Assembly: GCF_016772275.1 (NCBI RefSeq)
Contig: NZ_CP065425.1
Location: 3,623,501-3,687,500, forward strand
Length of the DNA: 64,000 bases
From: Heyndrickxia vini
Lineage (GTDB): Bacteria > Bacillota > Bacilli > Bacillales > Bacillaceae_C
Direction of reading: 5' to 3'
In this document: one piece after another, positions 9,469-19,325 of the stretch
Layout of the letters: every line of letters starts with the position of its first letter
Numbering within the stretch: the first letter of the stretch is position 1
Notes under the pieces: model-generated
Seen by the model: only the letters and a program-made list of their open reading frames with translations
The model's database searches: none
Told to the model about the DNA's origin: nothing
Translations under genes and position numbers: made by a program

Positions 9469-10670
9469 AACGAAACTTCCTTCTATTCACCGTACTTATT
9501 ACTTCCATTACTTTTCTTTCCGGCTGTTGGGATAAGAGTGAGCTTACAGATTTAGCAATAGTGAACGCGGTTGGTGTAGACAAAACAGAAAATGGAAAAT
9601 ATCTGCTTACCTTTCAAATTATTAATCCAGGTAATGTTGCCAGTGAACAAGGTGGAGGAAGCAGCGGTATCCCTGTTACAGTTTACAGTACAACTGGAAA
9701 TAATTTAGAAGAGGCTGCTAGAGATGCATCAAAAGAAATATCACGGAAGGTGTATTATGCACATGCCAATTTAGTCGTCATTGGAGAAGAATTGGCTCGA
9801 GAAAACATTACGAAAATATTTGACATAGTCGAGAGAAATCCTCAATTTCGAACAACTGCGTCAATCGTTATTGCCGAAAATAGCAGGGCTAACGATATGC
9901 TGAAAATGCTTACTCCAATCGATAAACTTCCGGCAAATAAAATTACTAAAGCATTAAGATTTACTGAAAAAGCATTAGGTGAAAATATCGATGTAAGTAT
10001 AGATGATGTCATCAAACGGTTGACCAACCCCGGAAAGGAACCGATCATGAGCACATTTCTCATCATAGGGGATCCTGAACAGGGGCAAGGTCAGTCCAAT
10101 ACGGAAACAACCGAAGCTGCAGCACGTTTGTCAGCTGGAGGATTGGCAATTTTCAAAGAAGGAAAAATGGAGAAAATCGTCTATGGCCAAACGGCCCGCA
10201 GCATTGTTTGGATTTTAAACAAGTTAGACCAAACAGTGATTGGAGTAAATTGGAGGGAAAAAAAAGTTCCCATATCTTTTGCTGTCAATTCAGGTAAATC
10301 AGAAATTCGTGTGAAAATAAAAAACAAAAAACCGATTTATACCATTCACATTAAAGCGGAAGGAGATATTAGGGAAGCTACAGTTCCTATTGACTTAACA
10401 GATCCTAAAGTACTTCAGAATTTAGAAAAAAAAATAGCAAAAAAAATAAAAAAAGAAACATTAAATTCAGTGAAGTTTATTCAAAAGGAAAAAACTGATA
10501 TTTTTGGACTTGGAGAGATCCTTTATCGTGAATCGCCGGATTTATGGAAAACAGTTAATCACGATTGGAATGAAGTCGTCTTTCCGGAGCTTACTGTTAA
10601 CGTAAAAGTCGACGTATTTATTAGGAGAACGGGATTAAGGAACAATCCATATTTTTCGGATTTAAAGTAG
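9465..10670 (+). CDS. gerKC: Germination receptor C subunit, lipoprotein
   Basis: A 401-residue Ger(x)C family lipoprotein. The signal peptide ends in the lipobox LSGC (Cys at residue 21), followed directly by the WDKSELTDLAIVNAVGVD motif typical of the family. It would be anchored on the outer face of the spore inner membrane with the A and B subunits. It overlaps gerKA by 4 nt and is followed 23 nt later by the B subunit start. Confidence 0.9.
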   Translation: MKRNFLLFTVLITSITFLSGCWDKSELTDLAIVNAVGVDKTENGKYLLTFQIINPGNVASEQGGGSSGIPVTVYSTTGNNLEEAARDASKEISRKVYYAHANLVVIGEELARENITKIFDIVERNPQFRTTASIVIAENSRANDMLKMLTPIDKLPANKITKALRFTEKALGENIDVSIDDVIKRLTNPGKEPIMSTFLIIGDPEQGQGQSNTETTEAAARLSAGGLAIFKEGKMEKIVYGQTARSIVWILNKLDQTVIGVNWREKKVPISFAVNSGKSEIRVKIKNKKPIYTIHIKAEGDIREATVPIDLTDPKVLQNLEKKIAKKIKKETLNSVKFIQKEKTDIFGLGEILYRESPDLWKTVNHDWNEVVFPELTVNVKVDVFIRRTGLRNNPYFSDLK

Positions 10671-10693
10671 CATTATAGGAATAGGTGATTTTC

Positions 10694-11812
10694 ATGGAAA
10701 AAGTAAAAATAAGCCCGATACAATTATTTGTTTTATATGTTTTATTTGAACATGGAAGTGCACTTGTTATTTCCTTAGGTACAGATGCAAAGCAAGATGC
10801 ATGGCTTGCAATTCTTATCGGTATGCTCGGTGGCTTATTCTTGTATTACATCTATTATCGACTTTATCAATTTTACCCAAGCTTACCACTAACATCCTAT
10901 GTCCAAGAAATTATTGGCCCTTTTTTCGGTAAGTTCATTGCTTTTCTTTATATTTTATATTTCCTCTATATTTCCTCAAGAGTACTCCGAGATTTTGGGG
11001 AATTATTATTAACCTTTGCATATCCGAATTCACCACTTTTTATTATAAACATGATTATGATTTTAGCGATTATGTATGCTGTTTATAAAGGGATTGAAGT
11101 ACTGGCTCGAACAGGAGAATTACTTTTTGCTTTTCTCTATTTTTTAGCCATCACCGGTTTCTTACTCGTCGTCATTTCCGGATTAATTGATCTTAGCCAG
11201 TTGAAACCCATTCTTGAAGAGGGGATTGTTAGAATACTTAACGTCGCTTTTAAGCAGACCGTTTATGTCCCATTTGGTGAAATGATTGCCTTTACAATGA
11301 TTCTTCCGTATTTAAACACACCAGCTAAAGCGAAGATCGTTGGTTTTTCAGCAATCATTTTAAGTGGGGTCAATCTAGCACTAACAATGGCGGTTAATAT
11401 AGCGGTTAATGGGATAAATCTCGTTTCTCGTTCTCCATTCCCACTTTTAACAACCATCCAACGAATTGAAGTAGCAAGCTTTTTAGAGCGTCTTGATGTA
11501 TTTTTTATGCTTGCTGTCATTATTGGGGGATTTTTCAAAATTAGTGTCTTCTTCTATGTTGGACTGATTGGAACGGCTGACTTACTTAAGATGGAAAATC
11601 ATCAAAAGCTCGTCTATCCACTTGGGCTAATCATCCTCATTTTGTCTATGTCAATCGCCAGCAGTTTTGCTGAGCATATGAAGGAAGGGTTAGTTATTGT
11701 ACCGATCTATTTACATATTCCATTTCAAGTCATCATTCCTATACTGCTACTCATGATAGCCTTCCTTAAACATTTCATTCAAAATAAAAAGAAACATAAT
11801 GTATCTGGGTAA
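10694..11812 (+). CDS. gerKB: Germination receptor B subunit
   Basis: A GerAB-family integral membrane protein of 372 residues with about ten helices, related to the amino acid/polyamine/organocation transporters and thought to carry the germinant pocket. The start is the ATG at 10694: AGGTGA lies 5 nt upstream, whereas the GTG at 10685 lies inside that ribosome site. It is the last gene of the operon, followed by a strong terminator. Confidence 0.88.
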   Translation: MEKVKISPIQLFVLYVLFEHGSALVISLGTDAKQDAWLAILIGMLGGLFLYYIYYRLYQFYPSLPLTSYVQEIIGPFFGKFIAFLYILYFLYISSRVLRDFGELLLTFAYPNSPLFIINMIMILAIMYAVYKGIEVLARTGELLFAFLYFLAITGFLLVVISGLIDLSQLKPILEEGIVRILNVAFKQTVYVPFGEMIAFTMILPYLNTPAKAKIVGFSAIILSGVNLALTMAVNIAVNGINLVSRSPFPLLTTIQRIEVASFLERLDVFFMLAVIIGGFFKISVFFYVGLIGTADLLKMENHQKLVYPLGLIILILSMSIASSFAEHMKEGLVIVPIYLHIPFQVIIPILLLMIAFLKHFIQNKKKHNVSG

Positions 11813-11813
11813 C

Positions 11814-11849
11814 AAAAAAGAGCTCGATCTTTTTTCTGAGCTCTTTTTT
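11814..11849. terminator. Bidirectional terminator between gerKB and dacC
   Basis: Perfect 12-bp stem, AAAAAAGAGCTC paired with GAGCTCTTTTTT around a 12-nt loop, with T-runs on both strands. It separates two converging genes. Confidence 0.9.
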
Positions 11850-11857
11850 CTATCCGA

Positions 11858-13360
11858 TTATTTTTTCATTTCGTAACTGGCAATCACTTTTGCAATTTGA
11901 TCTTGAATTTCTGTAACGCTGGAAGCGACATAATTATTATTTAAAATCGAAAAGATTATTCGTTCTCCACTTTTCGTTGTTACATATCCGGATAATGTAC
12001 TTACAGCAGTCAAGGAACCCGTTTTTGCAATGACATTTCCTTTTGTCGGTGGTTCTTTCATCCGATTTCTTAACGTTCCCCCAACAAATCGGTCGCTATC
12101 GCCAGCAACAGGCAAAGACGCAAGAAAGGACGGATACCAGCTTTTTTGTTGTATGGCAAATAAAAGCTCGGAAATTTCATTTGCTGGAATCATCGTTACA
12201 TGTGACATCCCTGATGCATCCCTAAGCATTAGTGTTTGGGCATTCACACCAAGTGAAGAAGCTGTATCTCTAATCACTTTCAAACCCTTATCCCAGCTAC
12301 CTTCTCCATACACAACCTGACCCATTTCCTTTGCTAGCATTTCCGCGTGTCCATTATTGCTTAGCTTCATAAAAGGAATTAGTATATCCTTTAATGGCAT
12401 TGACTGTTTTTTAACTAATAGTTGACCGTTTTTAGGTGTTTTGCCAAGCTTCATCTCACTTTTTCCGATGAATTGAATACCCTTTTCTTTTAACGATTGA
12501 TTAAACAATGACAACGCATATTCTGAAGGTTCCCAAACCGTCATCCATTCCTTTGCGGCACTTGCACCGACAGGAATTGTTCCTTCCACCACAATTGTAT
12601 TCGTTCCATGCTCCCGTTGAATCGTAATATTTTTCTTACCATCCTTTTCTACAGTTACCGCTTTGTTAATGACTTTTACATAGTTGGTTTTCGGTGTTAC
12701 CGTCCATTCAGCAGGTTTTCCAACTTTAGAGGCCGGAGTGGCTTCTACTATTACTGTACCAGTATCATAATCTGTATTTGGTGATACAGTTAATGCCGAC
12801 ACTTGTGATCCGTAATATTCTGTTTCGTCTGTCCATGTCAGATCTTGTGATAATCGGACATCATCATACCATGTGTCGTCCCCGATTAAATCTCCATGAA
12901 TTTTCCCAATCCCTTGCTTTTTCAGCTGATCAGCAAGTCGGTCTAAATCTTCTTTCAGAAGCGTCGGATCTCCTTTTCCTTTTAAGTAGAGATTCCCTTG
13001 AAGTACCTTCCCTTTGACCTTCCCATCCGTCAGCACCTCTGTTGCAAATCGATAGTTTTCGCCAAGCGTTTCAAGCGCTGCGGCGGTTGTGAATAACTTC
13101 ATATTTGATGCCGGCCGTAATCGTATGTCACCGAAATGTTCATACAAAATTTCCCCGCTATCGGCTGAGCGAAGACTTACACCGGTTACTGAACCATCTA
13201 ATTTCTTATCATTTAAAATGACATTTATTTGATGACCTAATTCAGCATACTCGTCCGATGCATTTACATAGGTTGTTGTTTCCTTATTTACATAAGGAAT
13301 AATTGCCACCATGAATACCGCTAGAACAATTAACCATTGCTTCACAAACCTTTTTCCCAT
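11858..13360 (-). CDS. dacC: D-alanyl-D-alanine carboxypeptidase/endopeptidase, PBP4a type (S13)
   Basis: Penicillin-binding protein of 500 residues with an N-terminal signal or anchor helix (residues 5-23). Motifs are S85-N-M-K88, SNN in LSNNGHAEML, and KTG in IAKTGSLTAVSTLSGY, with the long inserted domains of the S13/DacB family between the first two. It trims or cleaves peptidoglycan stem peptides outside the membrane. The start follows GGGGGAAACTAG. It is a single-gene unit; the 213-bp gap behind it holds no recognisable gene. Confidence 0.9.
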   Translation of the reverse strand: MGKRFVKQWLIVLAVFMVAIIPYVNKETTTYVNASDEYAELGHQINVILNDKKLDGSVTGVSLRSADSGEILYEHFGDIRLRPASNMKLFTTAAALETLGENYRFATEVLTDGKVKGKVLQGNLYLKGKGDPTLLKEDLDRLADQLKKQGIGKIHGDLIGDDTWYDDVRLSQDLTWTDETEYYGSQVSALTVSPNTDYDTGTVIVEATPASKVGKPAEWTVTPKTNYVKVINKAVTVEKDGKKNITIQREHGTNTIVVEGTIPVGASAAKEWMTVWEPSEYALSLFNQSLKEKGIQFIGKSEMKLGKTPKNGQLLVKKQSMPLKDILIPFMKLSNNGHAEMLAKEMGQVVYGEGSWDKGLKVIRDTASSLGVNAQTLMLRDASGMSHVTMIPANEISELLFAIQQKSWYPSFLASLPVAGDSDRFVGGTLRNRMKEPPTKGNVIAKTGSLTAVSTLSGYVTTKSGERIIFSILNNNYVASSVTEIQDQIAKVIASYEMKK

Positions 13361-13573
13361 CTAGTTTCCCCCTTCTTATGATCTCCTTTACTAGATATTA
13401 AAATAGTATGAAGGCTTTAAGATTTTTACCTCAACTTCTGCATTTATCGTGAAAAATGATTCTTTTGGATTCAGGTCTTTTTACATAGTTTGATTCAATC
13501 AAGGGTATCTATTATTGACATACATCTTGAAGTATAGTCACATATATGTTTATTACCCTAAAATATTAAACGA

Positions 13574-14281
13574 TTATTTTTTAACCAAATACACTCTTTC
13601 CGGTCTTCCCACCGTCCCATATGCTAAATCGGCATCAATTTTTTCTCCTGACACAAGATGTTCTAGATAACGTCTAGCTGTTGTTCTGCTTACACCCATT
13701 TCTTGGGCTACAAACTCTGCTGTTACTCCAACCGAAGCTGTTTTGAGAACTTCTAATACCTTCACTAAGGTTAGTGGGTCAATTCCTTTCGGCAACTGAG
13801 ATTTATCTGTAAGAAGACGGGTCATTTCCTTTTGCAACAGCTGATCGATTTGTTCCTGAGTAATATGAGGATACTCTTTTCCAAATGTCTCTAGCTTGCA
13901 TTGAAAGTCACGATATCGGATTAATGCTTGTTTAAATCTCTCAAATACAACAGGCTTAATAATATAATCAAAGACACCTATACTAATAGCTTCTTGTACC
14001 TTATCAATTTCCTTCGCTGCCGTGATCATAATCACACCCATTTGTTTATGTTGTTGTTTGGCTTCTTTTAATAGAGCGAGACCATCCATATCTGGAAAGT
14101 AAACATCTAATAATAGGAGATCAGGCTGCAAAATATCGATATAGCTCTTCGCTTCTATATAACTCGCAGCGATACCCACTGTTTGGAATCCCTCTAATTG
14201 TTCAATGAACCGTTTTTGTATTTCAGCGACCCTTAAATCATCCTCAATAATAAGTACTTCAATCGTTCGATTGCCATTCAA
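13574..14281 (-). CDS. CitT/DctR-type response regulator (TCS 1)
   Basis: A 235-residue regulator: receiver domain with the acidic pair in IIEDD, phospho-acceptor Asp in LLLLDVYFPDMDG, and Lys in IIKP, then a winged HTH with TARRYLEHL near the end. The start is set at TTG 14281 (LNGNRTIEV): GGGGGG lies 6 nt upstream and the receiver begins at once. The ATG at 14494 would add 71 residues that only shadow the kinase gene. It overlaps the kinase stop by 23 nt, so it is translationally coupled. With kinase 1 it most likely controls the adjacent tctCBA genes. Confidence 0.87.
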   Translation of the reverse strand: MNGNRTIEVLIIEDDLRVAEIQKRFIEQLEGFQTVGIAASYIEAKSYIDILQPDLLLLDVYFPDMDGLALLKEAKQQHKQMGVIMITAAKEIDKVQEAISIGVFDYIIKPVVFERFKQALIRYRDFQCKLETFGKEYPHITQEQIDQLLQKEMTRLLTDKSQLPKGIDPLTLVKVLEVLKTASVGVTAEFVAQEMGVSRTTARRYLEHLVSGEKIDADLAYGTVGRPERVYLVKK

Positions 14282-15869
14282 ACTTAATCCCCCCACTTTT
14301 TGGTATAGCGACCGTGAATACCGTTCCCTCTCCTTCATTCGAAGAAAAGGTAATCGTCCCCCCAAGTCCATGAATCGCCTTTTGAACAAGGCACAAGCCG
14401 ATTCCTGAATTCGTATTCTTATTCTTCGTCGTATATCCCTCTTGGAAAATTTTCTTCGCTGTGTTCCTTGGAATTCCATTTCCATTATCTTCAACTTCTA
14501 TAATTAACTCTTTGCCCAGGTCGGTCAAAAAGAGAGAAACTGTTTTCTCGTTTTTTCCATTTTCCCGAACTGCGTCAAATGCATTATTGATCAGGTTTCC
14601 TATAATTGTAACTAATGAATCACGACTTATTTCCGCGGGGACATCGATGAAACTACTATCGCGGTCGATCGAAAAGTCAATTTTCAGCTCACTTGCCAAA
14701 CTGACTTTGCCAAGAATGAATCCGGCTAATATTGGGTCAGGAATCTCCTTCATAAGAAAGTGAATAATTCCCTGTGCCACATCTACCTCTTTGGAAATAA
14801 AATCAATCGCTTCCTTATATGACCCTAGTTGAATTAGTCCGAGTAACGTATATAGTCTGTTCGAATATTCATGCGTTTGTGCCCGTAACCCTTCCGCATA
14901 AGCTTTTACATGGGAGAGTTCCTGAAGCAAATAAGACAGATCATTTTTGTTCCTAAGGCTGGCCACAGCCCCAATTACTACCCCTCGTTTATCAAAAATT
15001 GGAACCCGATTAGCTAAATAGACTTCTCCAAGAATCATAAATTCTCGATCATATTCAGCTTGTCCGGTCTTTACAACGTCAAGTAGCCGCGTATTTTCAA
15101 GGACATCCTCAATCCTTTTCCCTCTAAGAAGAATATCGTTCGGTACATGAAGAATTTTGTGAGCCGTTTCATTTACAACCGTTATTAAACCCGCCGTATC
15201 TACAGCAATGATTCCTTCATGAATGGATTCTAAAATAGCATGCTTCTCCTGATACATCCATGCAATTTCCTCTGGCTCAAGACCAAAGATTGCCTTTTTA
15301 ATATGCAAAGAAATAATAAGAGATATTAATAAACCGCCTATCAAAATCCCTATTGTCGTCATAAAAATCTTTTTTTGGACTTTAGAAACTTCTTCTTCAA
15401 TATCGGTTTGAAGATAGCCCACGGAAACGACGCCAATCACTTTTCCTCGATAGAAGATAGGCGCTTTCCCCCTCAAAGACGGGCCTAATGTTCCCGTTGA
15501 TTCCGATATGGCTGATTCACCTCTAAAAGCCGCTTCATTGTCACCGCCCACCATCTTTTGTCCAATTCGGCTGGGATTTGGATGGGAATAACGAATTTCA
15601 TTTCGATTGCCAATTACGATAAACTCAGCGTCTACTTGTTTTCGAATTTTCTCCGCAATAGGTTGGATAATGCTTGCTGGGTCTTTCGTATAAAAAGCTT
15701 CTTGAATATTTGGTATGTTAGAAATAGCTTGTGCTACAGCTAAGGCATTTTTTCCTTTTTCATGTTTTAATTTGGATTCCATAATATTTTTATAAGTAAA
15801 TTCAAAAATCCCCCCCATTAACAGGATGAGTAAACTTAATCCAAGCATTAATTTTGTATGTAAACGCAT
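14259..15869 (-). CDS. CitA/DcuS-type sensor histidine kinase (TCS 1)
   Basis: A 536-residue membrane sensor. TM1 is at about residues 5-27. An extracellular single-Cache domain contains the ligand-pocket stretch RYSHPNPSRIG and GSLGPSLRGKAPIF-like residues (here GTLGPSLRGKAPIF). TM2 is near 170-192. Then come a PAS domain, the phospho-acceptor His in RAQTHEYSNRL, and HATPase boxes including DNGNGIP and NSGIGLCLV. These pocket features match citrate and C4-dicarboxylate sensors. A terminator separates it from tctA upstream, so kinase and regulator probably have their own promoter. Confidence 0.87.
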   Translation of the reverse strand: MRLHTKLMLGLSLLILLMGGIFEFTYKNIMESKLKHEKGKNALAVAQAISNIPNIQEAFYTKDPASIIQPIAEKIRKQVDAEFIVIGNRNEIRYSHPNPSRIGQKMVGGDNEAAFRGESAISESTGTLGPSLRGKAPIFYRGKVIGVVSVGYLQTDIEEEVSKVQKKIFMTTIGILIGGLLISLIISLHIKKAIFGLEPEEIAWMYQEKHAILESIHEGIIAVDTAGLITVVNETAHKILHVPNDILLRGKRIEDVLENTRLLDVVKTGQAEYDREFMILGEVYLANRVPIFDKRGVVIGAVASLRNKNDLSYLLQELSHVKAYAEGLRAQTHEYSNRLYTLLGLIQLGSYKEAIDFISKEVDVAQGIIHFLMKEIPDPILAGFILGKVSLASELKIDFSIDRDSSFIDVPAEISRDSLVTIIGNLINNAFDAVRENGKNEKTVSLFLTDLGKELIIEVEDNGNGIPRNTAKKIFQEGYTTKNKNTNSGIGLCLVQKAIHGLGGTITFSSNEGEGTVFTVAIPKSGGIKFEWQSND

Positions 15870-15974
15870 CCAATCACCCCTGGTGTAAAAGCAATGAAAC
15901 GAACAATTCGAAAGATATTTGTCTAAAATGTGTCATTTTATAGAATTATTAATAATTATACTATTTTCACAGAG

Positions 15975-16001
15975 AAAAAACCCCTTAAAAAAGGAGTTTT
16001 T
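15975..16001 (-). terminator. Terminator after tctA
   Basis: AAAACTCCTT/AAGGGGTTTT stem (one G-U pair), 4-nt loop and T-run on the minus strand, 23 bp after the tctA stop. Confidence 0.8.
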
Positions 16002-16023
16002 CATCTATTACACTATTGATTTT

Positions 16024-17553
16024 TTATCCTTCTACATTAATAACCACTTTCTTGCCTCTGGCTTTTAATAGAACTGGGATGGTTAACCAAAGGACTGTCA
16101 CAATTAGAAAGACAAGTGAGATTGGTCGAGTGAAGAAAACACCATAATCTCCGTTTGAAATAGTTAGCGCTCTTCGTAAATTATTTTCAATCATTGGCCC
16201 TAATACAAGCCCTAATACGAGGGGAGCGATAGGGTAATCATTTTTATTAAGGAAATAGCCTACAACTCCACACCCTAATAATAGTAATAAATCATTTGTA
16301 GAAACCTGTACGGCATATACCCCAAAGATAGAAATTGCAATAATAAGGGGAATCAAAAATTGTTTAGGTGTTTGAATAATTTTAGCAAATACTTTAACAA
16401 GCGGTAGATTTAGAACGAGCAACATTAAGTTTCCTATAAACATACTCGCGATTAATCCCCATGCTACTTGTGGATGATCATCAAACAATAATGGGCCTGG
16501 CTGGACATTATACATCATTAATGCTCCCATTAATATCGCTGTTGTGCCCGAACCCGGTATTCCTAATGTTAATAAAGGAATCATCGCACCACCTGATGCC
16601 GCATTATTTGCTGTTTCAGGAGCAGCCACACCAGCAATGGTTCCCGTTCCAAACTTCTCTGGATTTTTTGAAATTCTTTTTTCCAATAGATAAGAAAAAA
16701 ACGAAGCTAATGTCGCACCTGCACCTGGCAAGATCCCAACAAAGAAGCCTAATATTGAACCACGGGCGATAGGCATTGCCGATTCCTTCATTTCTTCTTT
16801 TGATGGAAGCATATTATTAATTTTTGCGATACTTCCATCCTCTTCTTCTTTTTCTAAGATGGTCTTGAAAACCTCGCCGAGAGCGAACAGGCCAACGGCA
16901 ATTGTCAGAAATTCAATTCCTTGGTAAAGCCAAGGAATATCGAAGGTAAAACGGGCGATTCCCGATACACTGTCAATCCCAATCGTTCCAAGTAACAACC
17001 CGCAAACCGTCATAATTAACGCTTTTGTTACTGATTTTCCCGCTAATCCACTTACAGCGGCAAGTCCTAATAGCATGAGCGAAAAATATTCAGCTGGTCC
17101 AAACTTTAGCGCTACATTAGATAAAGGTTCCGCTAACGCAATCAAAGCAATGATTGTGACAATTCCACCTACAAATGAACCAATTGCAGCAATAGACAGA
17201 GCACTGCCCGCTCTCCCCTTTTTTGCCATTTGATAGCCGTCCAATGTTGTAACGACCGAGGAAGATTCACCGGGAGTATTTAAAAGAATAGATGTCGTTG
17301 AACCTCCATACATCGCACCATAATAAACACCCGCAAGTAGGATGATCGCACTGGTAGCAGCAGTTTCTGGAGGAAGTCCGCCAGTAATCGATGCCGTAAC
17401 CGGAATCAATAACGCCACACCACTCATAGGACCAATTCCCGGGAGCACCCCAACAGCTGTCCCAATTAATACACCTACAAATGCAAATAAAATATTATAC
17501 CAAGTCAATGCCGTCTCAAATCCATGTAACAAATAATCCAATGTACCCATCAT
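16024..17553 (-). CDS. tctA: Tripartite tricarboxylate transporter large membrane subunit TctA
   Basis: A 509-residue permease with about 11-12 helices. The TctA family motifs are clear: GVLPGIGPMSGVALLIP near residue 37, STTSILLNTPGE near 84, and GILPGAGATLASF near 275. It forms the main translocation channel for citrate or other tricarboxylates. The start follows GGAAAGGAGGAGCTGC. It is preceded by tctB 15 nt upstream and followed by a terminator. Confidence 0.92.
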   Translation of the reverse strand: MMGTLDYLLHGFETALTWYNILFAFVGVLIGTAVGVLPGIGPMSGVALLIPVTASITGGLPPETAATSAIILLAGVYYGAMYGGSTTSILLNTPGESSSVVTTLDGYQMAKKGRAGSALSIAAIGSFVGGIVTIIALIALAEPLSNVALKFGPAEYFSLMLLGLAAVSGLAGKSVTKALIMTVCGLLLGTIGIDSVSGIARFTFDIPWLYQGIEFLTIAVGLFALGEVFKTILEKEEEDGSIAKINNMLPSKEEMKESAMPIARGSILGFFVGILPGAGATLASFFSYLLEKRISKNPEKFGTGTIAGVAAPETANNAASGGAMIPLLTLGIPGSGTTAILMGALMMYNVQPGPLLFDDHPQVAWGLIASMFIGNLMLLVLNLPLVKVFAKIIQTPKQFLIPLIIAISIFGVYAVQVSTNDLLLLLGCGVVGYFLNKNDYPIAPLVLGLVLGPMIENNLRRALTISNGDYGVFFTRPISLVFLIVTVLWLTIPVLLKARGKKVVINVEG

Positions 17554-17568
17554 GCAGCTCCTCCTTTC

Positions 17569-18021
17569 CTACGAAAACCAAATTGGCCATCCCGGAAGTG
17601 TTCCTTTTAAAAGTCCTACGAAAAGGTAATAGACAGCCCCAGAAAATCCTGCCGATATAATAATTGAGGTAATCCATTTCTTTCGTTCCATCGTCTGAAA
17701 ACAAACAAAAAGAAATAAAAATGTTGTAATAACATATCCAATCGTTTCCAACGTTAATATGTAAATGAGTGTTGCCGCGAAAATAATCAAAAATGGTTTA
17801 TATTGCAGCACTTGTTTATTCCCTTGACTTTGTGTTCGAAGTGTTTCATAAAATAAACGAATACTTAATAAGGAAAGTATAATACCGAGAATAAAAGGAA
17901 AAATATCAGGCCCCACTTTACTGCCATATGAGGAGCTGGCAAGATGCTTACTTCCAATCATAAATAACACACCCACAGTCAGAAACAAAACAGCAGCAAT
18001 ACGATCAAATTTAATGCTCAT
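17569..18021 (-). CDS. tctB: Tripartite tricarboxylate transporter small membrane subunit TctB
   Basis: A 150-residue protein with four helices, typical of TctB. The start at 18021 (MSIKFDR) follows GAAGGGAGATTTGCAA; an in-frame ATG 22 codons upstream lacks a ribosome site. It lies between tctC and tctA in one operon. The function follows from family and context, as TctB sequences are poorly conserved. Confidence 0.85.
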   Translation of the reverse strand: MSIKFDRIAAVLFLTVGVLFMIGSKHLASSSYGSKVGPDIFPFILGIILSLLSIRLFYETLRTQSQGNKQVLQYKPFLIIFAATLIYILTLETIGYVITTFLFLFVCFQTMERKKWITSIIISAGFSGAVYYLFVGLLKGTLPGWPIWFS

Positions 18022-18135
18022 TTGCAAATCTCCCTTCTGCAAGAATAATATGAAGGCTGGCTCATCGTAATCTGTCCCTTGAATCAAACTTACTTGTATT
18101 TGATCACGATGTGAGTCAGCCTCTTTTTGCTTATA

Positions 18136-19164
18136 TTACTTTTGCATACCTAATGCTTCTAATAGTTGTTGTACTTGTGTTTCTTGTTCACCTAAAAATT
18201 TCTTAAATTCCTCGCTATTTTTATATTGCATTTCCCAACCTTGCGTTTCGACTTCTTTCTTCCATTCTGGAGATTCAACTAGCTTGCCAATTGTTTTCTC
18301 CCAATATGCCTTCGCTTCGTCGGACATTTTCTCTGGACCAAACACACCGCGCCAAATTGTAAATTCTGCGTCTACTCCTTGTTCTGTAGCTGTTGGAATA
18401 TCTTTGAAATCTCCTGCTAATCGTTCAGGTGAAGTAATAGCTAATACACGAACTTTACCCGCCTTTAAAAATTCCTTCACACTTGAAGCATCTGTTCCAA
18501 TAACATCAGCATTTCCACCAAGCAAAGCAGTTATTGCTTCTCCGCCTCCATCATAAGAAACATATTTGACCTTCGTCGGATCTACACCGTATTTGAAAGC
18601 AGGAAGAATGGAGACTAAGTGGTCCATTGATCCTGGTGCTGATCCACCAGCAAAAGTGAGTTTGCTAGGATCCTTCTTTACTTCTTCTAGAACGGATTTC
18701 AAATCTTTAAATTTAGAATCCGCTTTTACAACTATCGCTCCATAATCTTTCGTCAACTGTGCTAATGGTGTTGTATTTTTATAACCAAAAGGACTATTTC
18801 CTTCTTTTTTCAAATTATTGATAATGATTGGAGGAGAACTCACAAATAACATATCATTATTATTTTTCTGTTGGGTTGCGTATTCTGCCATGAAGACAGC
18901 TCCCCCGCCCCCGGGCTTATTCTCGACTGTCATCGGAACTTCGACGAGCTTCGTCTCGCTTAATACTTTTGTGAATGAACGTGCAGTTAAATCCCATCCA
19001 CCACCTGCACCAGAAGGGGCTACAACCGAAATGGTTTTCTTCGGATAGCCTGTATTTTCCTTTTTCTTGCCAGTGCCCGAGGCATCATCGCTGCTGCATG
19101 CACCTAGACTTAAGGCCAGAGCACCTGCACAAAGAAGCGCTGAAATTTTTTTCACTTTTAACAT
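18136..19164 (-). CDS. tctC: Tricarboxylate-binding lipoprotein TctC
   Basis: A 342-residue Bug/TctC-family solute-binding protein. The lipobox LGAC gives the lipid anchor at about Cys23, followed by a Ser/Asp-rich linker. The family stretch VAPSGAGGGWDLTARSF and the VENKPGGGGAVF motif form the carboxylate pocket. It captures the substrate at the cell surface for TctAB. It is the first gene of tctCBA. A near-perfect cre site lies 13 bp upstream of its start codon, so glucose repression via CcpA is expected, with induction by two-component system 1. Confidence 0.9.
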   Translation of the reverse strand: MLKVKKISALLCAGALALSLGACSSDDASGTGKKKENTGYPKKTISVVAPSGAGGGWDLTARSFTKVLSETKLVEVPMTVENKPGGGGAVFMAEYATQQKNNNDMLFVSSPPIIINNLKKEGNSPFGYKNTTPLAQLTKDYGAIVVKADSKFKDLKSVLEEVKKDPSKLTFAGGSAPGSMDHLVSILPAFKYGVDPTKVKYVSYDGGGEAITALLGGNADVIGTDASSVKEFLKAGKVRVLAITSPERLAGDFKDIPTATEQGVDAEFTIWRGVFGPEKMSDEAKAYWEKTIGKLVESPEWKKEVETQGWEMQYKNSEEFKKFLGEQETQVQQLLEALGMQK

Positions 19165-19176
19165 ATAAATCCCCCT

Positions 19177-19190
19177 TGAAAACGTTTTCT
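19177..19190. promoter_or_regulatory. CcpA operator (cre) of tctCBA
   Basis: TGAAAACGTTTTCT matches the ideal palindrome TGAAAACGTTTTCA at 13 of 14 positions. It lies between the tctC ribosome site and a TATTAT/TATAAA region on the minus strand, so CcpA would block near the transcription start. Confidence 0.8.
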
Positions 19191-19325
19191 AAATTTTATA
19201 ATAAAGTCATCATTTATTTTGATTAATCATTTAAAAAGCATTAAAAACATAAGTCCTATTTTGTTCATAAAATACACAGAAAGTTGCAAATAAACTTATG
19301 ATCAAAAAGACACTTACCTTGTTTT

